Source: Prosopocoilus inquinatus (Eukaryota > Arthropoda > Insecta > Coleoptera > Lucanidae). From it: a DNA stretch of 64,000 bases. Where the stretch lies: assembly GCA_036172665.1 (NCBI GenBank), contig CM069880.1, forward strand, positions 9,178,501 through 9,242,500. Direction: 5' to 3'. Shown here piece by piece: positions 1-11,170 of the stretch (positions within the stretch are counted from its first letter, which is position 1; each line of letters begins with the position of its first letter). The notes under the pieces were generated by a model. It was not told where the DNA came from. It worked only from the letters and a program-made list of their open reading frames with translations, and made no database searches. Position numbers and translations under genes: made by a program.

Positions 1-407
1 AATGAGAGGATGTATCGAAAGTTCAGTTTGTGGTGTAAATGATACTTGTTTAAAAAAAAAAAAAAAACAAAATAATTCAGTCAAGTCTCTTCAACAAAAT
101 AGATGTACTACAGAATCTACATCAGCTAGACCGCAGCATATTGTAAATTCAGTCTTAACAGAATTCACCTTTTTTTTTATAAATCATTTGAATTATAAAA
201 TATTTCAGTTTTTTTATACGGACAATTTAAAAATTCAATCAATTTTTAAACTATATGTGGAAATCTTATAACAATATTTTTTATGGAACAAATTTTTTTT
301 AGATTTAAATTTACAAAAACTGATTTGACTTGATATTGGTTTAAAAAAAAATAATTAAAACGTAATTGTCTTATAAGTATACATATATGCATACTACTTG
401 ATTAGTT

Positions 408-735
408 ACACAGAGTGTTTCTTAAATGACGAATTCAGGATCTCGAAACTGAAAAAGATCCCCACGAAAACTTGGCTGGAGTTTTCGTTTTATTTTTAAT
501 TTTTTCGAAACTATGGCTGGAATGTTTCGTTAAAAGATTTACAGACCTCCAAAAAGTGGACGGTTTTATGAAAAAACCTCATTTGAATATGTTTATTCAT
601 TTATTTATTTATTTTGTTGGCTCATTTTAACAGCAATTAATTGATTATTTTATAAGATCCCCCCTTGCTTTTTCTTATTTTGAATTCCTGAATTCGGATT
701 TTAGGGTTGATAGAACACTGTGTGAAACACCCGGT
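408..735. repeat. Possible short interspersed element with inverted GTGTTTC ends
   Basis: The left end reads acacagagtgtttc and the right end gtgtgaaacacccggta, so a GTGTTTC core is inverted at the two ends. Each end is accompanied by a gaattc-containing stretch. Short repeats ending in an 'acagggtgtttc'-like motif are common in insect genomes; the assignment here rests on the ends only and no target duplication was found. Confidence 0.3.
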
Positions 736-1726
736 ATAGTCTTTTTTTCTTATTTTTGCGACTTACTTTAATTTATTTGTTCGATTAGGCGAATGTGATT
801 GCTAAATTCGCGTACACTAGAGAAGAAATATTCGTTACATTATTGTTTTGCTTTGTGAAAGTAAAATCAAAATTGTTAGCCGCTTGGAAAGATAATAAAG
901 TGTATACGAAAATAGCTTTAATAAGATGAAAGACAAAAGAAAATGTGTGCCAATGAATCAATTCGCGCGCACAGTTTCGTTTGGCAACGAGGACCTGATA
1001 AAAAGCAATTTGATTCTTGTTCTATGATCAGAGATATTTATGGCTGTTGATGAATTAAAATTCTATACTTACAAGTTTTCCGTTAAAATGTATTGCAACG
1101 TTGATGATGATTATGTATATAAAATAAATAATATGTAAGTGTATATTTTTTTTGTGTTAACCAGAGATACTTTAGTCTATTTTTTTAATCTGCAGAAGTA
1201 AAATATATTTTCGTATGGCAACGATATTGTGATGGCACATTTTGCGTGTGTGATATGTTCGACTTAAACATGTCTGCTGTTGAGACAAATAAGTCCTCGT
1301 GAGATGAACTGGAAGGTGCTAGCAATCGACAAAAAAATTTTTTTTTTAAGCTTCTTGCCTAGTAACTGCTTAAAAACCGAATTTACAAGAAAAATGTACC
1401 ACGTAGCATAATATGTATGTATACCTAAGATGACTGTTAAATTTAGAGTTAATATTTATTGTAATATCTAAAATCAAATTCTACGATCACATATACATAT
1501 ACTTTTAAATGCGTTAGTAAGAAATAATTATGTTCGTTGTGATTTATTGTCGTTGCGCACTTATATTAACCAGTAGTCTCTAGTTAAATGCACATTTTTG
1601 GTAGGTATACGGTTTTTAGTAACTTTGTAACTTTCGTCATAATACATAAAAGGTGGGTCGTTCGTTCACGTTTTCGGCTTTGACACATTTAAATTTCAGG
1701 TCAGATATTAAATTTGCGAATCTGTA

Positions 1727-1812
<86 letters not shown>
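1727..1812. repeat. CA/TG dinucleotide microsatellite
   Basis: About 43 uninterrupted CA units. Its exact length is likely to vary between individuals and assemblies. Confidence 0.98.
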
Positions 1813-1814
<2 letters not shown>

Positions 1815-1871
1815 AAAAATTAAAAACATCAAAATATGTTTCCATATGTCCATACAACACGAAAAAGATAT

Positions 1872-1941
1872 TTGAAATTAACCTCCGCCCACAATAAATA
1901 ATTTTTATATCCGTATTATTGTGGGCGGAAGTTAATTTCAA
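1872..1941. repeat. Hairpin with 26-bp arms
   Basis: The arm at 1872-1897 is the reverse complement of 1916-1941 with one mismatch, around an 18-nt AT-rich loop. The GC-rich part of the arm is ctccgcccacaa. It is probably a foldback MITE remnant; no function is visible. Confidence 0.8.
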
Positions 1942-2379
1942 TTATCTCTTAAACCACATTCTCCTTTACTATTTTAGTTTAACATGAAAAAGGAAAAACA
2001 TTTGTTTTAGCAATTGCAATTGATTAAAAAAGCACGCACATTTTTTTGGACATTACACCACAAATGACCGCAACATAGTTTTCATTTATATCTAAAAGTG
2101 TATAAAGGTAGTGTAGGGGCGCAAATTTGAAGTGCAATTTTTGCCTGAACGGTTCTTTGTGTCCCTCCGGAAACGTGTAGGTCGGCAATTGTCCCGGTTT
2201 GACTAAAATTTATGCCGTCACTTGCAAAATTACAATTACCTTTTGGTGTCTGTTTTAATGTCGTTGATCTTAATGTTAATATTATTAAAATTCCAAGATA
2301 TCTTATAAACGTTTTAAAATCTTCTAAGTGTATACATTCTAAGTGTCAATACTCTAATAAAATTAATCGATACTATTAA

Positions 2380-2585
2380 CGTTTGTTGTATTAACGTGCA
2401 TTGTATTCATGATTGTATTAATGTCTACTACATTAATGTTTATTGTATTCATGATTGTATTAATGTCTATTATATTGCTATTAATGTTTATTGTATTCAT
2501 GATTGTATTAATGTCTATTACATTAATGTCTGTTGTATTAATGTCCATTGTATTGATGATTATTAATATTAATATTTGTTGTATT
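2380..2585. repeat. Degenerate minisatellite of attgtattaatgtctatta-like units
   Basis: Units of about 15-18 bp built on 'tgtattaatgtct' and 'tgtattcatgattg' repeat roughly a dozen times with drift. The open frames on both strands here (runs of Ile/Met/Thr/Asn) are products of the repeat and are not proposed as genes. Confidence 0.85.
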
Positions 2586-3156
2586 GCATTTCTGAAGTCG
2601 TAATAATATAATATTGATGTTAACACTGACAAATTTAGCGTAATTGTTTCTGCAAGACGTGTTAAAATAAATGTGCATGAACTTTCGAGACTACGTTGTT
2701 AGATTGAGGCTCCGTTTTTTCCACCACAGTTCGAGGGTGTGGGATTAAAGTGAAGTTGAACTACGCTGGAAAAACCGGGCCTTCGTAGATGAAATTAACT
2801 TAAGTAGATGTTAAGTGAGTGTAACTTATTTATTCAAATCTCTGTTGTTTTCGATGTAATGTTCGTTTAAATAAATTACTAAGAATTTGAAGGGATCTGG
2901 AACGTCTGGACGAGGTTTGATTTCCCTCGAAAGTATCACAAGCTTGTCCCAGTGTTTACGAACAATATATCGAGTGGTGAAGGTGCATTTAAGGTTTGGA
3001 CGTGAAGAGGACCTCGCATTTTCTGCCGAGAGCCCCCACCTAGTTACTAAAAAGAAGATGCGAGCGGAAATACATTTCTTCAAATTCTTGTATACATGTG
3101 AGCACGTGAAATATTATGAATTAAATGAGTGTAGCAATTGACGCCAATTTTATTCA

Positions 3157-6100
3157 TCATGTCATGGCGTTCGATAGGATCCAAGGGATGTATTTATTTA
3201 CACGAGTGTAAATTCCAGGGCGATTTTTATGTCCGCATCCAATCCCCCAAGAAACGACGCCGATTACGACCCATCTACCGTTTTCTAATTGATGCACCAG
3301 AGGTCCTCCGGAATCGCCCTGAAAGAGGTTCGTGTTCTTACGCGGCGTTCAATTCTCCGAATTTTTTCATTTCTTACCGAGCAAGAATCTTTCTTTCCTT
3401 CGTAACCAGCCGCACAGAGGTTGGTGCCGGTTACCCTTTGCGTAAAAGAATCCACGCATTTCAATTGAGGCCAAACGGGCACTGACACTTCTAAAAGTAA
3501 CTCGCTCGTCGGCCCCTGCGAATAAATTCTTCCCCAACCAGCAACCACCGCCGTCACATTTTCGAACGTTTTCCTAATTGGGGGAAGACAGATCGGCCAT
3601 ATGTAGGTATTAAAAGACGTTGGGGATGCCAGTCTTAAAATTGCAATGTCGTTCTCGTATGTGGCCCCATCGTACTCCTCGTGAACCTTGATGGTTTCCA
3701 CCTCGAAATTCCTCGAACGGGTTTCTTTCGTTTTTGTAAAATCGTATTCCCCCAGCCGGACCATCAATTCCGAAGGACCTAATCTAAAGAAGAAGGCAAG
3801 TATTTTAAAATTGTAACCAACCCAAATCGAAAATTACCCAGGCAAACAATGCGCTGCTGTTAAAATATGTCGCTCGGTAATCAATGCACCCCCACAGAAC
3901 TGTTCGTAAGTAATTTTCGGACGGTATAATGCAGCAATCCAAGGCCATCTTTGCGTGAAACTTTTACTGTCATTACTTTTTGCCAAATGAGTTAAACCAC
4001 AGCCTGAAATTAAAAAATTAAAAAAAAAAAAAGTATCGGAGTTGCACGACGGAGTTTAAGCTGCAACCTCAAATACAAGGATGTAAGTGTGTAGGTATGT
4101 ATGTACAGTGTGTACTTGCAATAAGCGCTCCTGATTATAAGTTAATTATTACATACACCACATGTTTACTTTTATTACTAATAAATCAAACACTCGCAGT
4201 AAATTTTTGCTTTTTCATGACATCCAGAATCATGACCGTCTAACGTCAGGTTAAAAAGAAAAAGAAAAACCTGCTCATTTGCATCGTTTTGCAAGTAGTA
4301 AACAAGTTTGATTTATGCACTCTGTGATTTGCTTTAATTCAACAATGATGATAACATTGTGATTGCATCGCGGTTTACTGACCTGCGTATTGATCTTCGG
4401 CTTCGTAATCAGTACCACTGGCAGGAAGATCTTTAATTACTTGCGATCCTTGCAAACCCGGAAGTACCAGATCGTCCGGACAACATATTCCGATGTGCCT
4501 AAATTTATAATTTTTTTTTTTTTTAATTGCATAATTGGTTAATAATAGAACGGGTTACGCAACTACCGTCACGTATCCCCAGCTTAATAATAAATTACAC
4601 ATAAATTAGCAGGAGATTACGATTACTCAAAAAAACTTATCTTACTAGACAGGAAAGCGCCTGATAACATTGTCATTTTATTTATTTACGTCCTCCTTAA
4701 ATCCCTGATTATGGCATCTGCAAATTTAAGAGCGCAAAGCAAACAAGACCTATTTTGATAAACAATATCCGAGCGCGTGTTATTAAAAAGAAATTGATAA
4801 TGAGCAGCTGCATGTTAGTTAATTCATACGAAAGTAGCGTGAAATGGAGAATAATGACGGTTTGTTCGGTGATTACGCTTTCTAGAAACTCTCCAGATAA
4901 TAACAAAAACTAGCCGGGCATTTAAATAATAATTTAATAATATTATTGCTTTGATGTTCAACGGCACGAGAAGACAATGTTGCGCGAACACGTTCGTGGA
5001 AAATCGCATGTGTTATTGACCAACAGAAATCAAAGATCAAAAATAATTAATCATAGCAGCTGGTAACTTTTCAGACTTACGTCTTTTCAATCACGCATAA
5101 ATAATCCAAGATATTCGTCGAGGTTCCAATCACATCCATGGGGCAGAAATTCACATGTTTGCAATGACCCTGTGCATCCCCAGGACCCATACATTCTTGA
5201 TAACGTCGATTTAACTAGAAAACGAATCATCAACCACTTTCAAAAAAAAAGTCATCAAATTGTAATAAAGCCTAGTACACACTTTGATTCATTTTTTTGT
5301 TTGTTACTCTTGACTCTGATTTTTTTTGTTTTTTTCTAATTTTCTGCGTTTGGAAAAAAAAAAACATATCAGTGATCTATCTCAAGGGGATAATTTAAGG
5401 GGGTAAATTAGGTTACGCTCTGTGACGTAATATTTTTGTGGGGGTGGCGAGATGTCATTTCTCCTAGTATCACTTTGAGGCCTTCTTCTTCATTTTAATG
5501 CTAATACACGGGAATAATAAACAACGTAAAACCGTGTCAAGTTGAATGAATGTTACTTTAGGCCGGGCGCCCACTTAACTGATACGACAGTGATATGACA
5601 AGTGATCTTACATGCAAGTTATTTATATATTTAAACTTATAAAATAGCGACATCATACTATCGCTTTTTGACCTAACATTGCAGTAGGATAGACAAATTG
5701 AAGCGGGATTTGCTCCTAATGAGTCCCCCATGCAAGGAGCAAATCCCGCTTCAATTTGTCTATCCTACTGCAATGTTAGGTCAAAAAGCGATAGTTAGAT
5801 GTCGCTATTTTATAAGTTCATCATTCTTACATCGCATTTGCGAATAAATTGGGCAAGTCGTTTTTGGTCTGCAGTGGGAATGTCGAGCTACGTTTCTGCT
5901 GAAGAAGCCCCAAGCAGGGCTGAAACAGCTGTCCAGAGGCTGCTCGAGGTTCTCACTGCAATCAAAAACGATTTGCACAAAAATTTTTCTAATATATATT
6001 TAAACTCAATGATAAAATATTTGCTGGTCCTAGTATGTTTTGGTCGAAATCACACATAAATAATTATCGTCTTTCATTGTTTTCGCAACTAACACCAAAA

Positions 6101-6682
6101 TGACAAAAATCAATCCTGTGCTATTTTGACTATTTTGAATACAAGCATGTAAGATCACTTGTCGTTGACTGTCGTATCAATTCAGTGAGTGAGTGTTGCT
6201 TTGTCATAGTAATCGCGAAGAGGTGACGTCACAAGCGAGTTAAATTTTAGAAAAAGCATCAAAACTTCTACTATATATGTATATATGCGAGACCTTTTGC
6301 TGTTTCTGCAATAAAAAAATATGACCTACATACTTCCCTTGAGAAAAAAATTTTGGGGTAAATGTAATTAGATAAAGGAAATTGTTCAAGTGAATATCGG
6401 GTTTAACGTCGATTTTAATCGTTTACAGCGTAGCGAACTTTCTGCCGAATGTAAATAAAACACAAAACAGACCAAAAACAAATATCACTCACCTTGAACC
6501 TTTTGCTGAGCCCCAAGTACCGTCGCGTCCTAATTAAACTTTGCCCGTTTCGAATGCCTGAATCTGCAAATACATCGTAAAGTAATTTTCTACCCTTTTT
6601 TCTACCCACCTGATTTGATTGAACCGCAATCTACGGCGATTTCGCTTTGACAGACCAGAATCAAGAGTAATAAACGCTTCAT
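3157..6682 (-). CDS. Clip-domain serine protease, trypsin-like, 375 aa in 7 exons
   Basis: Secreted S1-family protease of the kind acting in insect haemolymph cascades (melanization, Toll). Exons, in transcription order: 6682-6610, 6563-6493, 5214-5081, 4498-4383, 4003-3838, 3783-3378, 3318-3157; all joins keep phase and total 376 codons. It starts [11 protein letters not shown], a signal peptide. A clip domain with six cysteines (C56, C66, C72, one near residue 89, then a CC pair) is followed by a linker and the protease domain. The catalytic triad is intact: H183 (TAAHC), D232 (ENDIAIL) and S325 (GDSGGP). D319 at the S1 pocket predicts cleavage after Arg/Lys. Oddity: the usual activation site R/K-IVGG before WPWIAAL is absent ([14 protein letters not shown] instead). 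AATAAA lies directly after the stop. The 1.3-kb second intron carries the hammerhead element. The exact clip subfamily is uncertain. Confidence 0.93.
5634..5818. repeat. Long hairpin with 84-bp arms
   Basis: 5634-5717 is the reverse complement of 5735-5818 apart from a few positions (catcatacta against tagttagatg), with a 17-nt loop. Such identity between arms suggests recent formation or arm-to-arm conversion. If transcribed it would make a double-stranded RNA. Confidence 0.95.
5854..5975 (+). ncRNA. Type I hammerhead self-cleaving ribozyme, copy 1
   Basis: All conserved parts are present in order: inner stem I ttctg (5894-5898) with cagag (5934-5938); core CTGAAGA (5899-5905), fitting CUGANGA; stem II agccc/gggct (5906-5910, 5917-5921) closed by caagca; GAA (5922-5924); stem III acag/ctgt (5925-5932) with no loop; cleavage base C5933 (GUC triplet), so cutting is expected after 5933. 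Stem I continues past an internal loop into tcgagc/gctcga (5883-5888, 5942-5947) and then a long outer helix (5854-5876 with 5954-5975). The internal loop in stem I is where natural type I ribozymes make loop contacts. Such a short stem III is known from hammerheads of Penelope-like elements and retrozymes, which often cut as dimers. Activity is inferred. Confidence 0.88.
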
Positions 6683-7109
6683 GCTGGTGATACTTGTGAG
6701 ATGTTTGCAAAAAAACAAAGCATTTATTATAATTATTTTTTTAATCGCAGTTAATTTCCGGGTGATAGTGATAGTAACATCTAAATTAGGGGGCGTATTT
6801 TTTTTAACGGACGGAACCGTTTAGTTTTTTTCTTGCAAAACACACACGCATCTGTTTCGTTAATTATACTTTAAGTAATGCCACTTGAAACAATCTCGAC
6901 CGTCAATTAGTGTGCATGTTATTTTGATCAGATTTGTTACAGTCTAGTAGAACATTCTTAAGACGTCCGCAGTTATAAAATTAAATTTATTAAATTTTTA
7001 AGAAATTGATCTATCTTGTGTGTATCAGTAAAGTATGCTAAAATAATTTTTCTTTTTTGTATTAAAAAAAATGCAGTATTGAAACAAAAAGAAATTTCTA
7101 TTCATACAT

Positions 7110-7680
7110 ATAATTGGGGTGTTCCCCATGCGATGACAAATCTTCTCATATATGAAAAATTTATTTTAACCACCTGTTTTGTTCTGGAGACACCCCGTAG
7201 CATGTAAAAGGATTGAAAATCAAAACGTTTAGATTATTTTATACAGTTGGGGTCCTATTTCAAAATGTGAATCATAACAAGCCTTGCCACATTTGAAAAT
7301 TTTGTTTTAACCATGTTATTCTGGAGGCACCCTGTATAATGTAAAAGGTTTCCTCTACGAAAACGTTTCGAATCTTATAAAAAGCCGTTTCTACATAGTT
7401 TGAGGGTCCTATCTACAAATGTGACGACGGATTTATGATAAACCTCGTCAGATTTGAAAATTTTGTTTTAACCAATTGCTTTCTCTCTTGTTTTGAAGAC
7501 ACCCTATACAATGTAAAAGGTATACTCTATGAAAACATTTAGAATCCTGTATAAGACGCGTCTATATAGCTGGGGGTCTTATCTGAACATGTCACAACGG
7601 AATGAGGTCATATTTGAAAGCTTTGCTTTGTTCTTCTGGGGACACCCTAAAAGAATTTCTCTGTTTTCACAGTTGATGGT
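7110..7680. repeat. Tandem array of about 4 degenerate 140-160 bp units
   Basis: The phrase attttgttttaacca recurs at about 7159, 7300 and 7460, each followed by a 'ggagacaccc(t)gtat-aatgtaaaagg' phrase and a 'ggggtcctat' phrase; a fourth unit ends near 7650. The frames in it are incidental. Confidence 0.8.
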
Positions 7681-9251
7681 CACAGAGTATCCTCAAGAAC
7701 ATTCTAGGCAAAATGGTGGTAAACCCAATTGATAAAATCTTCAACCTAATCTTGATATACCCTGTATATTTCAGAGTTATAATTCTTTTGACCTATAAGC
7801 TTTATATTTAAATGTAATAAAATTTTGTAAGTAAATTCTGGTATGTTGTTGGGAAATCTATGCTAATTGGGTGGGATTAAGGAGATTGAAGTGAACGAAT
7901 GCGTAGATGTAACTAGGTGTTAGTTGGTTTCGAAAGGAACGGTCAAAGAACAACGTGGAAAATAATAATAATTTACAGGTTTGTGAGCATATGTCTTGTA
8001 GAACGACGACGAACTGGCGCCGTCCAGTAAAACCTAACCTGACGTTGCATACCATTAGATTAGCGATTTGCATGCGCCCACCTGACCATGAGTATGTACA
8101 ACATTCATTATGAAATCGTAAAAAACACACGCTCCATACGCCTTGTATATTAACGAAACCCGGAGTATTTATCGAAAATGGCGCTGTTTGAACACGTCTC
8201 TGCATTTTGTGTACTTTAAAGCAAGATTACCTTGCGCGATGGCCATCGCTTCTGGCAAGGTTCTACTAAAGCGATTTCATCCAATCTCGCCTTGGAAGAA
8301 AGAAAGAAGGCTTAAGTCCACTGCAACATGTTTTGCTGTAGATTAGCAGCAGCGATTTAAAGATAAAATTATTCGCGGGATTAGGTATCAATTTGAATAT
8401 CTACATCAGATAACTTCACACTCTCAAATATGACACTTAGACAAGATATATATATCTCTGAGTTTTTTTTACGAGAAATAAAATGAATAATAACTTAATA
8501 AAATATAAAAATATAATAAAATTAATAAAGTTTTTTCTTACAAGAATTAAAAGAATTGCTTATAGTATAGTAATTTAGGTACTGCAAAACAACCCCCTAG
8601 ATGCAATCAGTTCGAGTGTACTCCGCTTAAAGCTAGTCATCACATCGGGCGCTTTCTTAACCTTAAAATTTTTGATAACTCTGTCACTTCTGTCAGATAT
8701 GAATGATAAGCGAGTTTGCGTTAAAAAAAAAAAAAACGCAGATTATTTTGATATTTTTATTTCTACCCCAACTGGTAAAATGATTTAGCCAGATTTGTGA
8801 CGTGCAACACTGGAAATACCATCATAAGGGGAAGACGTGAAATATTTCAATAAGAATTTCTAGAAACAGTAACTCTAGAAAAATGTAATTCGCTGGCGAT
8901 TAAGAAAGGAATTTTATATCCGCAAACGTAAATAGAAGGCGCAAGATTTTTCTCTGGAGCGACTTCGAGCAGATTTAATTTAAGAGCGCGGCGAACGCAA
9001 TATTAGAAAATAAGGCCTAATTTAATTTCCCATTATTTACGTCTTAATGAGACAGTTCCGTTTCGATGAGGCCTCAAGTGACGTTTCTTTTCTTAAACAA
9101 TTTCAACGGGCGGACGTAAATAAACAAATAAAAAGGCCCTCGTTTCCAAAGGGTTCACCTTAAATAATAAATCTAAAACAAATAAATAAATAAATGAAAT
9201 ATTAAGAGACTTAAAGAGAACGTGGTCGACACGATTTATATTTGTATGTAT

Positions 9252-9784
9252 GTACTACCATGCTCAACTTAAACAATATACATAGTGTTGTGCGATGTTT
9301 TATATAAAGTATCGTTCTTAATAAAGTTTATTTATAAAGTATCGATATTCGCAATGTCGATACAAGATTTTTTTTAATCTGATCGAAAGGATTAAAGCAA
9401 GGTTATATAATTTGAAAGATGATTTCGTATTGTGTCTCTGTTAGAATAATTATGTATTGCCTGTACAAAAAAATGATTTAAATTACAAATTTTCGATCAG
9501 TTAATTATTAATGTGTCATTCGATACTTCATTTAATTGGATCGATCTAGCGATGTATCGGAAGACAAAGTATCGATTACAAAATATCGGGTATCGGATCG
9601 TAAAGCATCGATACTGGACAGTATCGATACGTATCGCCCAACACTAAAACGATACCATTTAATAATTTCGTAGTCCTTTACTGGAAAGTATCGATACGTA
9701 TCGTAAAACGATATCATATGACAATTTCATAGGAGGGGTGTGATCCCCATGCAGGAGTATTATTTAAGTTGAGCATCGTAGTAC
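9252..9784. mobile_element. MITE with GTAC...GCTCAACTTAAA ends, split by a second element
   Basis: The left end gtactaccatgctcaactt and right end gttgagcatcgtagtac are inverted copies and match the MITEs at 9925-10041 and 33797-33912. The middle is interrupted by a hAT-like element (9283-9646). Without it this copy would be about 170 bp. Confidence 0.75.
9283..9646. mobile_element. hAT-like MITE rich in TATCGATA motifs, nested
   Basis: Ends read tagtgttgtgcgat and atcgcccaacacta, inverted and of the TAGTGTTG type typical of hAT-derived MITEs. The interior is filled with gtatcgatac palindromes. The flanking 8-mers do not match, so a target duplication is not supported. Confidence 0.6.
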
Positions 9785-9924
9785 AGTAAAACGCAAAAGT
9801 AACGTCTTTTCAATCAAATATGTACTAAACTGCGGTGCAATATTTAATGTTTATAATTGAAATGTATTATTGTGCAGACTAAATTTTATTAGGGAGACAT
9901 TACTTTTGCTGCTTACTATATTAT

Positions 9925-10041
9925 GTACTATTACACTCAACTTAAATGATACTCCTGCATGCGAACCACACCCTTAAGAACATTCAGCGTAAGGGCTACG
10001 AAACTGTCAAATGGTATCATTTAAGTTGAGCGTCGCAGTAC
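9925..10041. mobile_element. Intact 117-bp MITE of the GCTCAACTTAAATGATAC family
   Basis: It starts gtactattacactcaactt and ends gttgagcgtcgcagtac, in reverse orientation to the nearly identical copy at 33797-33912. The inner part (cctgcatgcgaaccacaccc) is shared by both. Confidence 0.85.
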
Positions 10042-11170
10042 CTCTTTTCCACCGAAACTAAAAGGGATGTTTCTTAAGAAGTTTTAGAGGTCTATTTAAA
10101 TATGACCAATTTTTTTTTTAATTAAATTAAAAAGTTCTAATAAATTCAAATTTTCTTTTTTTTTTGTAAAAAGGTCAATTTGAATTTTGTGCGTTTGGTG
10201 ATGATTTCGACGGGATGTTTTTATGAGCCGGTAAAAGATACGGGGTGTAATGGGGCGTAATATTGCCATATGCCGGGCACTTGCTAAAATCACGTGGGAG
10301 CCACAAAAATCAAACCAGTTGATACGAAATGAGAGGTGAGTGCATGGCGAAAGAATATAGAACCTGCACGGTTTACGAATTATTTTATTAATTATCGCAG
10401 GAAAAAATGCAATTCCACCAAAAAAAAAATATGTGAAAAAATGTGGTAGTTTTTTTAGGGAACGGAAGGAACTCGAAAATGCGAGTAAATTTCACCTGCG
10501 AGAGGAGAATTCTTTTTAGTTGTCGGTAGCAAAATAGGAAGGACTTTGGGTACTCTAATGGGGAACCTATTTGAACCGGGTATTATAGTCCATCCTTATC
10601 TGTGGCACATGTTGGTGGGAGTTAGCAGTCAGTCGTATGTTTGTTCGTAGTTGTCCGTAGCATGTAGAACTTTAAGCTTGTGTATTGCATGCCATTCAAC
10701 CAATGAACCTGAACGCTGTTGTGTAGAAAGACGAGCGAAGACTGTTTATATCTTACAGAACAACCTTATGACGAACTAAACAAGGTCGTTCTGAGAAATA
10801 GTTCTTCAAACGCGATCATTTTCAGACGGGTACCTCGTTTTCTACGTTTCCAATAGACCTGTAGTGGTATGGTGTGAGAAAAATGTGCGACGAATGCGCT
10901 TTTCGCGAAATTACGAACAGATTTGTTTTGTGATGGAAAGTTGGTGTTTTTCTACTTCCCCACCACCCAGACGTACAATGTTATTCTTAAGAAACTGCAC
11001 TTGGTACGTTTTCGTTCAATTTTTCCAAACATTACGGTACTTTCTTTGCCTTTTCATGTGCATATGGTCACACTTACTTATATAACGCAAAAATAACGCT
11101 CTTAACACCATAACAAGCAATTGCCATTAACATTTTTTTTTAATCAACACTCTCTACTTGCTCTAAATCT

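Larger units (their letters stand above)
1..3156. other. Gene-free AT-rich segment with simple and inverted repeats
   Basis: I recognise no gene here. The segment is AT-rich with many homopolymer runs. It holds a possible small interspersed element (408-735), a CA microsatellite (1727-1812), a 26-bp-arm hairpin (1872-1941) and a degenerate minisatellite (about 2380-2585). Open frames around 2826-3141 exist on both strands but resemble no family I know and show no supporting splice or signal features. The right edge is the 3' flank of the minus-strand serine protease. Confidence 0.6.
5579..6181. mobile_element. Foldback element with terminal inverted repeats, internal hairpin and ribozyme
   Basis: The left end (gatacgacag, agtgatcttacatgc; 5579-5615) is repeated inverted at 6145-6181 (gcatgtaagatcactt, ctgtcgtatca). 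Inside lie an 84-bp-arm hairpin (5634-5818) and a hammerhead ribozyme module (5854-5975). There is no transposase, so it is non-autonomous. It sits in the second intron of the serine protease, with the ribozyme antisense to that gene. I could not define a target site duplication, so the ends are approximate. Confidence 0.7.

Noticed and set aside
2826..3141. Overlapping 84-85 aa open frames on both strands downstream of the serine protease
   Set aside because: No family resemblance, no signal peptide or domain motif, and frames on both strands at once; most likely chance.
9275..9654. 8-bp target duplication for the hAT-like element at 9283-9646
   Set aside because: Flanking 8-mers aatataca and aaacgata do not match, so only the terminal motif supports the assignment.
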